From Puccinia triticina (lineage: Eukaryota; Basidiomycota; Pucciniomycetes; Pucciniales; Pucciniaceae): a stretch of 64,000 bases of DNA. The stretch spans positions 124,001-188,000 of the forward strand of contig NC_070567.1 of the NCBI RefSeq assembly GCF_026914185.1, in the 5' to 3' direction. Numbering within the stretch: the first letter of the stretch is position 1; each line of letters starts with the position of its first letter. Made by a program: the position numbers and the translations under genes. The notes under the pieces are model-generated. The model saw only the letters and a program-made list of their open reading frames with translations. It ran no database searches and had not been told where the DNA came from. This document shows positions 12,801 through 23,994 of the stretch, one piece after another.

Positions 12801-13908
12801 TTCGAACGTCCTTCTCCATGAGCTGGCCAACGGATATGAGATTACGAGTCAAACCCGGGACGTAGAGTGCGTTCTTCAAGACGACTATTTTTCCTGTTGA
12901 CTGAAATATTTGCGCCAAGCCTCCACGGGTCGCCGTGAGATCGTTGGCTCCCTTTCCGGTGCTGATCGGGATGTTGACGACCTCTGTTTCAGTGAAGAAT
13001 GCGAGATCGTTGAGCATATGGTGGGAGGCGCCCGAGTCTAGAACTGGCGATAGTTGATTGGGTTTGGTGAAAAGACATTGAGCCATGGTTATGTTGGCGA
13101 AGGCTGGAGTGTCGTACGATGCTGAGTGAGATCCAGACTTGGAGGTGTCAGCTGCGGTGTTGTGGCTGGCTGCCGGAAGGTCTCGAACTGGTCTTAGGTG
13201 CGGGTGCAGAGCCCAGCACTTGGACTCCGGGTGAGTAGCGTTTGGGTTGTGCTCTTTTTTGCATTGGGGCGGCGGTCTCATGCGGGAGTTGCTGGTTAAC
13301 GCCACGGCTGATCTCTTGGCTTGGTTGGGTTTGTGCGTTAATTCTTCGTGATTTGCTAGGTCACAAAGTTTCTCGATAAGAGCTTCGGAGTCATTTTGTA
13401 GGATTTCATTGGTGAGCAATGGATCAGTAAGGCCGGGGCGCCTGGTCGATATTTTAGCTATGATGAAACCGCAGATGTCGGTTTCAGACGTGATTTTGCC
13501 GATGGCGGCGAATTCAGCGAGGGATTGTTCGACGTGGTCCAAAAATTGGTTTATATTGCCGTTGAAAAACAAATTGTTCCATTTGTTTGTTGCTCGAATA
13601 CGGTTGTGAATTGTGTTGGAGCCGTACATTCTTTTCACCTTCGTCCATATAGCATAGCCGTTTGAGGCGCGCTGTGGAGTGACGATGCCGTGGTAAATGC
13701 GGTCGCCGATCTTGGAGCTGATGATGAAAGCAGCTTCGTTCAGTTTCTTGGTAGCGCTTGCAGTTGGGTTTTGACCGGGGTCGACGTTTACGGTGGCAAG
13801 AAGCTCTTTGTGGCCAAGGTACGTCGTCAATCGTTGCGCCCACATGGGGTAGTTGCTGCTGCCGACGAGCATCGGAAGTGTTGATAGTTCTTCCTTAGTT
13901 GAAGTCAT
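9763..13908 (-). CDS. Copia-2 Gag-protease-integrase-RT-RNase H polyprotein with one in-frame TGA
   Basis: The first open frame (13908-11410, 832 codons) carries Gag (NYPMWAQRL near the N-terminus), protease LDSGASHHM, integrase zinc finger (HNRLGH...CDACMLGK) and core (GDLVGP, TDGGGEF). The second (11403-9763, 546 codons) carries RT (ARICAQGFRQTYGLNF, catalytic HVDD) and RNase H (SSTEAEYKAL). Both are in the same frame. The only interruption is a TGA at 11412-11410, so the polyprotein is otherwise intact. The integrase keeps its Asp and Glu. The last 29 or so codons are read from the 3' LTR. The TGA could be a mutation or a readthrough signal. Confidence 0.9.
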
Positions 13909-13955
13909 GGTTGTCCTTGCTCTTGTTTTTCCAAGGGTTTGAGGTGAGTTCGTTT

Positions 13956-13975
13956 GTGCCTCGAGACTGTAAATC
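13956..13975 (-). other. Copia-2 primer binding site matching a tRNA-Tyr anticodon arm
   Basis: The plus strand next to the LTR ends in CGAGACTGTAAATC. This is the anticodon stem-loop of a tyrosine tRNA (GTA) stopping after two bases of the 3' stem. The same 15-base string occurs in the tRNA-Tyr segment at 59747-59794. Known precedent: Drosophila copia primes from a 5' half of initiator tRNA-Met. Confidence 0.6.
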
Positions 13976-14681
13976 TGTAAGAATTAGGAGAACTAAGAGC
14001 AAGGGCGGTAGTCTGAAGACTTCTGTGAGATGAATGGAATGAGGTGTGGAGGCAACAAGAGTGCGTCGATGATTTTTTAGGAAGAAAAAGAGCCGAAGCG
14101 GTAGGTAGCGAGTAGTTGGAGATAGATGGGCAAAGGTTTGAAGAACACAGGCGTGCGTGGAGAAACAAGGATGTTTTTGGTAATTTTGAGTTTTGGAGCG
14201 TAATGAAGATTAGACGAGAAGAAGTAAAAGGATGAATTATGTTTTTTATATTTTTAAGATTATAGTTTTAAGGTCTGAGGTAGTGACGGGAATCAAAGTT
14301 TAAGAGCGTGCAAGTTTTGCTTGGATCTTTTGCGAGGAAGGAAAGATTGGAATGAGGCTGGTGTCAGCATTTTGGGCTGGTCGAGCAGGCTCTTTTATAG
14401 GCAAAGTTCACTGTACTAACAGGTTAGGGACCCGACGAGTCGGGCGTCCTTTCTTGCTGATGTATTCAGGGTTCAGGATGGGATTGCGCCGCACCTGACC
14501 AAGGGTCAGGGTTAGAGGCTGAAACAACGCTGGCCAAGGCTGCGGTAAGTAAGGTATTTTGGTGTATTGTTAGTTTTTTGGGATAGGGCTGGTTTCATGG
14601 TTTAGCAACAGCGCAAGTTTCTTCTTGATTTGGAAGCTTACAGTTTAGGAAGCTTTCTGCGCTTGGTTTCGCAACCTGACA
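13976..14681 (-). repeat. Copia-2 5' LTR (706 bp)
   Basis: Ends at 14681 just before the second ATAAT copy. Its inner side adjoins the primer binding site at 13956-13975. Confidence 0.95.
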
Positions 14682-14979
14682 ATAATCACCGTGAGGAAGA
14701 GACTAACATAAATCTCTTGCACGCGTCCCTCATCATCATCATCATCAAAATAAAAACAAAACTTATCCCTGCGTTACCGCAGGTGTGTTGCTGGGAGTCT
14801 GAATTGTCTTGCCGTCGTCGTTGCGTTTACTAAAAGGATTGTCATTACTGCTTCATAAGGTGTGTTGCTGGGAGTCTGAATTGTCTTGCCGTCGTCGTTG
14901 TGTTTACTAAAAAGATTGTCATTACTGCTTCATAACTCTTCGCATTGTCTGAAAATTTACATGGTAGCGAGAGATCAAA

Positions 14980-17900
14980 ATGGCCGACCAACCACAATCA
15001 GAACAGACACGAATTGCGAACCTTCAAAAGGCAGCCGCGAAAAATGCAATCGGTCAAGGAGGTCTCGTGCTTGGAACTGATCAAGCGCACGCATTCGCCA
15101 TGTCCTCAACTCTCAACAAAATCAAAGGGATTGAAGATCTAACAGACGACAATTACTCCTCTTGGTTGAAACAAATCACGGGAGCTCTTAAGATCATTTA
15201 CTTCGATCCATATCTCCAGGACAAATACTATGAAGACTACGCTGTTGTCCCCGAGATTAACGAGATAAATTGCAGATGTATTCTCGAGTTCTTGTTCTCT
15301 CGGATGGATGAAGACAATTCAAATCGATTCCGATCCGGAATTCTTGATGTCAAGATCGCCAAAATTCAAGAAATGATTGAACCAACCAAAGAAGAACTAG
15401 AAGAAAACCCAGACGCACAAGCAAGACCCGGAAAAATGGTTCCAGAAATGGAACACGGACCCGCACATCTATGGAAGATAGTCAGAGATTTCCATCAAGC
15501 CGACAACAAAGCGAATATCTATTTAATTCAAGCAAAGATTGAAAAATTCAAACAAGACTACAAGACCTCCATATCCAGCCACATCAACAACTTCCTCAAA
15601 CTTAAAAACGAATTTCTCAACAGAGGAGGAAATTTCGATGAATCATACCTTGGAAGACGACTACTTCACTCCCTACATAGCAGCCACATGCCAGAAGTCC
15701 GCAATATTCTACGGACTGTTAAACCTATCACTAGTCGAGCCGTCATCGCAGCGCTTAAGCAATACAAAGACGAGAATAGCGAATTCGATTTCACATCCAG
15801 CAACAAACTCAGCGAAGGCATAAGCAACCTCAAGATGGCACACAACACTTTCAAACGAGATTCTGATAAACCCAAATGCGTAGGTCCTCACCCCGCGTCC
15901 AAATGTTTTAAGAAACCGGAGAATGCGAAGGCTCAGAGAGAGTGGTTTGAATCACGTGGCCTTAATCCACTGAAGAATCACGCAAATCTAGCTAAATCAT
16001 CCGAGCCTGTTGACGAAGAGCCTACTAGCCCGCCTGTCAATGTTGCGAGTCATACCGGTGTTTCAACAGCCCCCAAGAAGAAGAACTATGTCTTCGTAGC
16101 CTACGGACACGAGGCCAATCTAGTGCATCCCAAATTCGAAGCAATATGGGATACCGGCGCGTCTAGTCACATGTTCAATGAATACTTGTTCTTCAAGAAT
16201 GTTGATAACACTTCAATTCAACCCGACTCGATTATGACAGCTGGTGCGGAAGAACTCAAAGTGGAGGCCAGTGGAGACGTTGTTATCAAAGGCGTCACCA
16301 TTAACAAATTCACTCTCAGAAACTCCCTATACATTCCATCTCTTCAAAACAATCTTATTGCTGCCGGTGCTCTGAAGCAAAAGGGGGCAATTGAAGTGGC
16401 CGACCCTAGCGACCCGAAGAAATTCATAATTGCTTTCGACGATGAAACTTTTCTCTGCGGGCAATACGTGAATAATCTCATGGTAGTCAAGATCAAACCG
16501 GTTAGCAACATTTCACCTCAACTCTTGATTGAAACTGAAACTGACCAGAACGCTTGCAACATAGATCATAACAGACTAGGACATATCAATCCAACCTATC
16601 TCAAGAAAACTCTAATGACTGACTCGGTACCCGACATCAACTGCGAAACATGTAAGATAAGCAAGTCAACAAAACTTCCTCTCTTGGGCAATAAACCATA
16701 CTCTCAGCACCCGTTAGACAACATCCACATAGATCTCAGTGGAATCATTAGAGCGCCTTGTATCTTCAATCATTCATACTTCATGTTAATAGTTGACGAA
16801 TATACTAGAATGGTGTTCATTTACTTCCTGAAAACAAAAACTAAGGAAGAAGTATTCGATGCAATTAATTCATTTATTCTCCGAGCTGAGCGACACTGTG
16901 AGAAGAAGGTTAAAATGATAACAACCAATGGTGGTAGCAAGTTTATCAATTCGCTCCTGATCCCTTTCTGCGAATCACTCGGCATCGTGAAGAATACAAC
17001 AGCCCCCTACACTCCCCAACAGAATGGACTTGTGGAGCGTTTCATGCGGACAATCTCAACAAAGGCGCGCGCTTTAATGCTGCAGAGCAGTGTTCCTACT
17101 CGTTACTGGAGCCTAGCCTGCGCTGCGGCGGTGTACATCCAAAACTGTGTTTTCAATCGGTCAAGGAACGGTTTCCCTGAATGTGCTTACGAGCTATGGT
17201 ATGGACACAAACCCAACCTCAGATACATTCAAACATTTGGCTGTTTGGCGTTCATCCATAACCGGAAGGAGCTCATGGATAATAAGTTCAGTCCTACGTC
17301 TAGAAAAGGATTCCTTGTCGGTTTTGACGAGTTCAATCGAAATTATCTCATTTTTGATTACGAGAATCACAAAATCATCAACACTCATGACGTAACCTTT
17401 GACGAGACATCCTTTCTGGAAAGAGGCGATACGGATCCAGATCAATTCTTCATTGAGGAGGAGACTAGCAAAAATCCACCTACATCTCCTCTTAGCTCTA
17501 ATTCATCCCAATCTGATGATTCTGATGATTCTAACGATAACGCCATTGATATCAGTCAAAGCCCGGATCCGCCTTCATCTGCCGTCCAAAGGATCAAAGT
17601 CATCCCTCCAAAACCCCCGATCACACATCCTGATCACCCTAACTACGTCAGAAGATCAACCAGAATTAGTCAGCTCCCCAGCCGTGCGTACCTGGCTAAC
17701 AGCAAATTCAAGATTGACACCTTATCCTCTGAAGATCCAAAATTTGAACCCAAAAGATTCAAAGACATTCAAGAATCCAAATTCAAACAACGCTGGCTGG
17801 AGGCGTCCACCAAAGAGGTTGACGGCATGAAATCTAAAGGAGTATTCAGTCTCACAACCCGACCCCAAAATCGGAAAGTAATCAAGGGAAGGTGGGTATT

Positions 17901-19336
17901 CAAAGTCAAGACTCTTCCCGATGGAAGTATTTCTAAATACAAAGCCAGATTTGTCGCCAAAGGATATACTCAGGAAGAAGGTGTCGATTACGATCAAACC
18001 TTCTCCCCTACCGGTAAACCTTCATCTCTCCGACTCATCGTGGCGCTCGCCTCAAGGAACAATTGGGACATTGAACAAATGGATGCAGTCGCCGCTTTCC
18101 TTAACAGCGACCTTGATGAAGAAATCTACCTTGAACAACCTGAAGGTTTTGAACAAGGCGGAAAGGAAAAAGTCTGGCGATTACACAAATCTATATACGG
18201 TCTGAAACAATCCGCGCGGCTATGGCATCTAGAGGTGGAAAAATATCTAAAGGAAATTGGTTTCAAGAAAACTGAAGCAGACTCGTGCGTCTTTTACCGA
18301 TCCAGAAGTGGGAAAGAAAGCATCATATATTTACACATGGACGACATGATTATCACTGGCAATGAAATCTCGTCTGTAAAAAGCGAGATCAAGAAGAAAT
18401 GGGCCATGGAAGACCTGGGAATTGCAAAATTTGCGGTCGGAATTGAGATCAAACGCGACAATCACGGAAACTATTCTCTACATCAACAGGGCATGATTCA
18501 AAACGTCTTGGAAAAATTCGATATGCTCAACTGTAAACCTGCTAGCACCCCCTTTGGTTACAACGTCAAATTACTCAAGTCAACAGATGAAGAATCCTCG
18601 GAGTTCACCAGACGGAATCAACGTTACCGCAAGGCAATTGGATCGTTAATGTATATAGCTATCTGCACCAGACCGGATATCAGCTTCGCGGTTGGTGTTC
18701 TTTCCCGTTTTCTTGAGAAGCCAAATCAAAAGCACTGGGACGCGTTCATTCACGTCTTACGATATCTCAAGGGGACCTCAACACTAAAAATAGTCTATCA
18801 ATCTCAGCGTGGCGAAAAACTTATCGGCAAATCCTGGATGGGCCTTCCCTGAGGTAGCCAGAAATGCAGATTGGGCAGGTGACAAATCTACGCTGCGATC
18901 AACCACTGGTTATGTTTTTAAGTTCAAGAATGGCGCGATTAGCTGGCGCAGTCGTCTACAGCCGACAGTCGCGCTTTCATCTACGGAGGCTGAATATCGA
19001 GCAATAACTGAAGCAGGACAAGAAGCGCTTTGGCTCGCCAAACTAATGAAGCAACTGAACATTCCTATTCAAACTCCACTAGAGCTGATCTGTGACAACT
19101 TGAGCGCAATTCACCTAGCCCAGAACCCCGTCCATCACGGACGCGTCAAGCATGTTGCCATCAAACATCACTGGATCCGTGAACACGTTCAGGCAGGGAC
19201 ATTCAAGATGAAACATACATACGCCTCAAATATGATAGCAGATATTCTCACCAAAAACCTAGGAAAAACCCCATTCTACAAGTTTCGGAATATGATCGGA
19301 TTGAAGGATGCTGTTCGAATTGAGGGGGACTGTTAA
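14980..19336 (+). pseudogene. Copia-1 Gag-protease-integrase-RT-RNase H polyprotein, frameshifted
   Basis: One frame runs from ATG 14980 to 18852 (1290 codons) and a second overlapping frame completes RNase H to 19336. A frameshift at about 18810-18850 separates them. In order: a Gag-like part; protease WDTGASSHMFN; integrase zinc finger (HNRLGH...CETCK) and core; RT with FVAKGYTQEEGVDY and the catalytic HMDD; RNase H with [10 protein letters not shown]. The integrase core reads TTNGGSKF where the family has T-D-G/N-G-x-E-F, so a catalytic Asp is replaced by Asn and the Glu by Lys. Together with the frameshift, this copy is very probably non-functional. Confidence 0.9.
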
Positions 19337-20257
19337 ATTATGAATACCCCGCGTTCCCATTATGAATACGCAGAAAAAGAGTTTCAATTCTCATCAGCAT
19401 CCGAAAAAGTATCGCCCAGAACCCTAACCTCTTTTTCGACTGTTATCAAAAACAAACCGTGCGGGCCCAACCTTATTAGTCTTTTCCTCACGCGTTTACA
19501 CCATAATCACCGTGAGGAAGAGACTAGTAAGCACATCAAACCCATCTAACAATCATCAAGAATCCGAACCACCCGAACTAACTCAAAACTCTCTTCATCC
19601 CTATTCCCTTTTCCATTTTCCCCTTCTGATTCATATAGACATAAATCTCTTGCACGCGTCCCTCATCATCATCATCATCAAAATAAAAACAAAACTTATC
19701 CCTGCGTTACCGCAGGTATGCCTCTCTCTATGTCTTAATGTTATGCGTTTATATCTTGGATCTAACAATTATTTTTCCTGTTCCATTATTTCTTTATTAC
19801 TTGTTTTCTGTGTGTTAGGTGTGTTGCTGGGAGTCTGAATTGTCTTGCCGTCGTAGTTGCGTTTACTAAAAGGATTGTCATTACTGCTTCATAAGGTCCG
19901 CTATTCTTCTTATTCATTATACTTGTCATAGTTTTATCCTTTACATATCAAAAGAAATTTATACACGCGTTTACACCATAATCACCGTGAGGAAGAGACT
20001 AACATAAATCTCTTGCACGCGTCCCTCATCATCATCATCATCAAAATAAAAACAAAACTCATCCCTGCGTTACCGCAGGTGTGTTGCTGGGAGTCTGAAT
20101 TGTCTTGCCGTCGTCGTTGCGTTTACTAAAAGGATTGTCATTACTGCTTCATAAGGTGTGTTGCTGGGAGTCTGAATTGTCTTGCCGTCGTCGTTGCGTT
20201 TACTAAAAGGATTGTCATTACTGCTTCATAACTCTTTGCATTGTCTGAAAATTTACA
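19331..20257 (+). repeat. Copia-1 3' LTR (927 bp)
   Basis: It begins TGTTAAATTATG after the purine tract and ends CTGAAAATTTACA just before the CAGCA target copy. It matches the two pieces of the 5' LTR along the full length. Confidence 0.95.
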
Positions 20258-20262
20258 CAGCA

Positions 20263-20909
20263 TAGTATGTTTCAGCAGTGAATACAGTTTGAATGTGTGG
20301 AAGTGCCTGGAATTCAAGTGTAATGCCCAAGAGGAAATAAAAAATCTACACATCAGGATAGTGAAGGCAGCTGATGGGATGGAGACAAAAAAAATAGTAG
20401 GTACATGGGGACCGCTTGCGTGGTCCCAGAAATGAAAACTAGAAGGAAAAGCGTCCAGAGACGAGTGCGTGAGGTTGATTGTGAAAAATTGCCCACCAAA
20501 AGCTGAAATGCTCTCAGGCCACGGAGTCGACTTAGCACGTAAGTCCCTCCTTCGGAGGTTGCTGCGCTCCCCCGAGGAGGGAAATTAGCTAAGTTAGAGG
20601 CGCAAAGCGTCTCCGAAGGAGAGGTGCTCGCACCCCGCGAGCACGGGAGGGACTTGTGTTAAGTTCACTACTTTGAATGCCCCCAAATGCAAGAATCTCC
20701 TGATCTTGCACCCAGGAGTTCTCAACCTGCAAAAATTTGGGCACAAATCCCTTTTGTCGGGTTCTGGAAGGACCACATGTCACTGTCACCATGTACATGT
20801 GACAAGCTTCTTCCAACTCAGAGACGTATTCAAATAAAAATCATTAACACCCTTGCAAGGCCGGTCCAGGCCCAACCGGCCATTGAGTGTTGTGTCACTT
20901 GATGGCTGG
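20263..20909. other. Non-coding stretch between Copia-1 and Gypsy-A
   Basis: No gene was seen. It holds a hairpin repeat at 20531-20665 and, at its right end, a short palindromic repeat (GCCATTGAGTG...CACTTGATGGC, about 20879-20906). Confidence 0.45.
20531..20665. repeat. Hairpin repeat, second copy of the AAGTCCCTCC family
   Basis: The ends are related as CTTAGCACGTAAGTCCCTCC and, in reverse complement, CTTAACACAAGTCCCTCCC. The inside has further self-complementary GC-rich pieces. It resembles the segment at 8021-8126. Confidence 0.45.
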
Positions 20910-21237
20910 TGTGGCGGGCAGGGCACAGGATGTGGGCTCAATAGATTCTAGCTTTGGAACGTTTGTAGATAGAAGTATGTAGATTGAAAATAGGATGATT
21001 CGCAAGAAGGTGCAAAAGAGACAACCTTTTATAGGAAAGATACAAGGGTAGATGCACGCATGACATAAGCAAAGACAGAGTATGAAACAGAGAGGAAACA
21101 AGGAACGTGGCTGAAACGCGGACCAGGTTGGGCTGGGCCAGAGTTACCATAACCAAGGTGAGCTAAGGGGCCTGGCCAGGCCAGGCCAACCAGCCGCTAA
21201 GTAGCGGTCGGGTTACCAAGCTAGCCCGATGGCTACA
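20910..21237 (-). repeat. Gypsy-A 3' LTR (328 bp)
   Basis: Matches 28222-28550 with scattered mismatches. It ends GGCTACA before the C-rich strand of the polypurine tract. Confidence 0.9.
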
Positions 21238-23173
21238 ACATCCCCCCTTAAGTTAAGGGGCTGACCTAGTCCCGCCGTTGATAAATTTACCATCAAATTT
21301 AACACCGAGGTGTTGAGGGGGAATTTTAAGGTTGGCAATAGCTTTTGTCTTCACAAGGGCTTCCTTAGCATTGCAACTTGCGCGTCTTTTTGGCGGATAT
21401 CCTTTGCTATAGAAGGAGGCGTCACCCACATATTGTTTGAGATAAGGGAGCGTAGAGAAAAAAGGCGGAGATTATTGCCATTAACGGGACGGGGATACTT
21501 TTTGCCATCCAGAGATTCAAGGATATAAACATTGTTGTTGAGTTTGTCAATGATTTTGAAAGGGCCAAACCACCAAGGTTGTCCTTTGGTGTATTTTTTG
21601 TTCCAGAGCTTAACCGATTGGCCTAAGTCGTAAGTAATGACATCCAAACCAAGTTTGTCATTGAAAGCCTTTTTGTTCTTGAGAGAACGTCTTGTTACGT
21701 TGGAGAGAGAGCCTTGCAGCGGGTTTCATTAAGTAATTTGATTTTATTACAGAGTTCAGTTTCTCCGGGACAGACAGGATTGGAGGCAATCATCTTCTTT
21801 TGCTCAAAAGCCAGAGGTGGGGAAACGCCATAGGTCAATTCAAAAGGGGAAAAACCACTGCTGTTTCTAACATGAATCCGAGTCAAATAGAGAGCAATTG
21901 GTAGAACGGATTCCTATTGTGCGGGGTCCCCAGTTGTGTTGAGACAAAAAATAGCCGCCTCAAGTATGCCATTATAGCACTTGTTTTCTCTGTTTGTTTG
22001 AGGGTGGTATCCCAAAGTGTTGAGCTTGTTGATTTTTCCACTCTTGAGAAATTTGAGAAGCCCTTTGGAGAGAAAGTTGGAACCGCAATTGGTAAGAAAT
22101 TGTTTTGGCGTGCCAAAAGGAATGATGACATGTTGGAGGAGGGCGTCTGCAATGGCAGCGGAGGTGGCTTCCTTCATTGGAACTGCCACTGGCCAAGAAG
22201 TGCAGTGATCAATGATTGTCAGGATCCATTTAAATCCACTCGGCTTACTCTTGGGCATTGAGATAAAGTCAGCGGACCAGTGCTCAAAAGGTCCAACCAG
22301 GGGCAAGGGGACCTGCTCGGCAGTTTGCTGTGAGTGACGAGGTCGTTCAAACGTTTGACAGACCAAGAAAGTGCAGATGTAATCCTTAACGTCTGTGGCC
22401 CTATGAGGCCATCATCCTCGTCCGCGAAGGAGCGATAAGGTTGTGTCCCGACCACGATGGCCAAGAGAGTCATAAACCTGAGTAAGCAAGTCCAATCAAT
22501 GGAGAAAAGGAACAAAAGGAGACTTTTCAGTTCTTCCGGGGCGTCCTACATAGATCAAAGTCTTGTCTTTGGCATCATTAGAAAAATATTTCATGTTTTC
22601 CTTAGTGGTCTCAACCAGAACGTCAGAGATAGAAGAAGGGATAGGGTTGTTGTCCAAAATGTAAGGGATAAGCAGGGGCCAATCAGAAGGATGAAGCTCT
22701 TCAGAAACTTCCTGAATGACAAGAATATTGGATCGTCGGGACAAAGCGTTGGGAACAATATTCTTGGAACCCTTCTTGTATTTAACTTTGATGTCCATCT
22801 CGGAGAACTCCTCAATCCAATGAGAGAGGCGTTTAGAAGGCAATTTCTGCAAGTGAAGATACTGGAGAGAGGTGTGGCCCGTGTAGATGATGGTCGTGGC
22901 TACGGCGCTGTCCAGATAGACATGCCACTTGCGACAAGAGTGAATAATAGTGAGCAGTTTGCGTTCCTGAGCAGGGTAGTTCCGTTGGGCGGAGTTTAGC
23001 TTTCTGGATTCAAAAGCAACAGGATGGTTGTTGTTGTCAAGGCCAAGTTGCAGGAGAACCGCGCCAATGGTGAAGTCAGAGGCATCCGTCTCAATGATGG
23101 AAGGTTTAGAAGGATCCGGAGTGAGAAGGACAGGAGCCGTGATCAAGGCTTTCTTCAATTCCAGGCAAGCGGT

Positions 23174-23994
23174 ATGGAGCTCTGCTTGGTGCTAGGCCAG
23201 CGGCAGCGCTGGGAGGGGAAAAGGTGTCGGGGTGACTGCCCTCACGGATTGGTCCAGAAAGAGTTGTACGGATTCGAATTGATAGCTGTGGAAGTGGTTT
23301 CGAGTTGTTTTGCCGGGGTTCAGATCCTCGGCGGCGGTTTGGTTTGTTGGGAAAGGATCTAGGAAAGGATTCTTGATGAGAGGGGGTGGACTCTTGGAAG
23401 GGACTCTTGATGATGATTCGGAGAAAGTGATGGCCTTATTTCTTGGATCAGAATGCCATTCCTCTCCCATCCTCCAAGTTTGGCAAACTTGGACTCAGGG
23501 AGGCGACCTGTCACATACATTTCATCATCTCCTTGCGCGCCATGCGCGCGCACAACACAACAGACAACAGCGAGAAAAGAAAAGAAAACAAAAACACAAG
23601 ACAAAAAGGAGAAACCAAAGAGATGAGGCAAAAGCATACACAAAACAATCAACCACCAATGGAAAGAGAAGAAAGGGAGAAGAAGAATCAAAACCACAGA
23701 CAAAACAAGAGACAAACCCACAGCACATGCTGTGTTGGGACCAAGAATTTGAAGGGAGTGGACCAGAGGGGGATATGAAACTTGAGGAAGAGGATAAGGA
23801 GGATTGGGAGGAATAAACTGAAGCTTCAGGTTCTTGATCACATCTTGAGGGTCTTGAAGATGAAACTTTGAGGAATGAGTGAGGATCTTGGGTCTTGAGG
23901 TGTGAAGTCTTGAATCTTGAAAATATTGAAGGGTGAGAATGAATCTGAGACTTGCCGATCTTGCTGGCAGCAGCGGCAAGAATCCTTCTGACTA
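23174..23994. repeat. Solo LTR of a Gypsy-B-related family, inserted in Gypsy-A
   Basis: Begins ATGGAGCTC and shares GTGCTAGGCC and AGCGCTGGGAGGGGAAAAGG with the Gypsy-B LTR, but is longer (821 against 712 bp) and clearly diverged. GCGGT flanks both sides (23169-23173, 23995-23999). The Gypsy-A reading frame resumes on either side. No internal region is present, as after LTR-LTR recombination. Confidence 0.85.

Larger units (their letters stand above)
9144..14681 (-). mobile_element. Copia-2: Ty1/Copia retrotransposon nested in the Copia-1 5' LTR
   Basis: Identical-length LTRs lie at 9144-9849 and 13976-14681 (706 bp each, TGTAAGAATT...CCTGACA on plus). They differ at about six positions by eye. 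The 5-bp target duplication ATAAT occurs at 9139-9143 and 14682-14686. Removing the element restores a 927-bp Copia-1 LTR. The coding region is on the minus strand. The primer site is not a tRNA 3' end but matches an anticodon arm. Confidence 0.95.
8492..14961 (+). repeat. Copia-1 5' LTR, split by the Copia-2 insertion
   Basis: The LTR pieces are 8492-9143 and 14687-14961; everything between is Copia-2 plus the extra copy of its target site. The LTR has an internal duplicated block starting GTGTTGCTGGGAGTCTG. Copies start near 8980, 14783 and 14858, with equivalents in the 3' LTR near 19819, 20080 and 20157. Confidence 0.9.
8492..20257 (+). mobile_element. Copia-1: Ty1/Copia LTR retrotransposon, interrupted by Copia-2
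   Basis: The 5' LTR is split as 8492-9143 plus 14687-14961 (652 + 275 = 927 bp). The 3' LTR at 19331-20257 is also 927 bp. Both begin TGTTAAATT and end ATTTACA. A 5-bp target duplication CAGCA flanks the element (8487-8491 and 20258-20262). The primer site TGGTAGCGAG follows the 5' LTR directly at 14962, as expected for a tRNA 3' CCA end. A purine tract (GAGGGGGAC) precedes the 3' LTR. About ten LTR mismatches were seen by eye, so it is fairly young but older than Copia-2, which sits in its 5' LTR. Confidence 0.95.

Noticed and set aside
21917..22999. Plus-strand open frames of 114 and 180 codons
   Set aside because: Antisense shadows of the Gypsy-A integrase and RNase H.
23310..23979. Open frames of 168 and 206 codons around 23.3-24.0 kb
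   Set aside because: They lie within a solo LTR and run on both strands; the equivalent frames in the Gypsy-B LTRs show they are repeat by-products.
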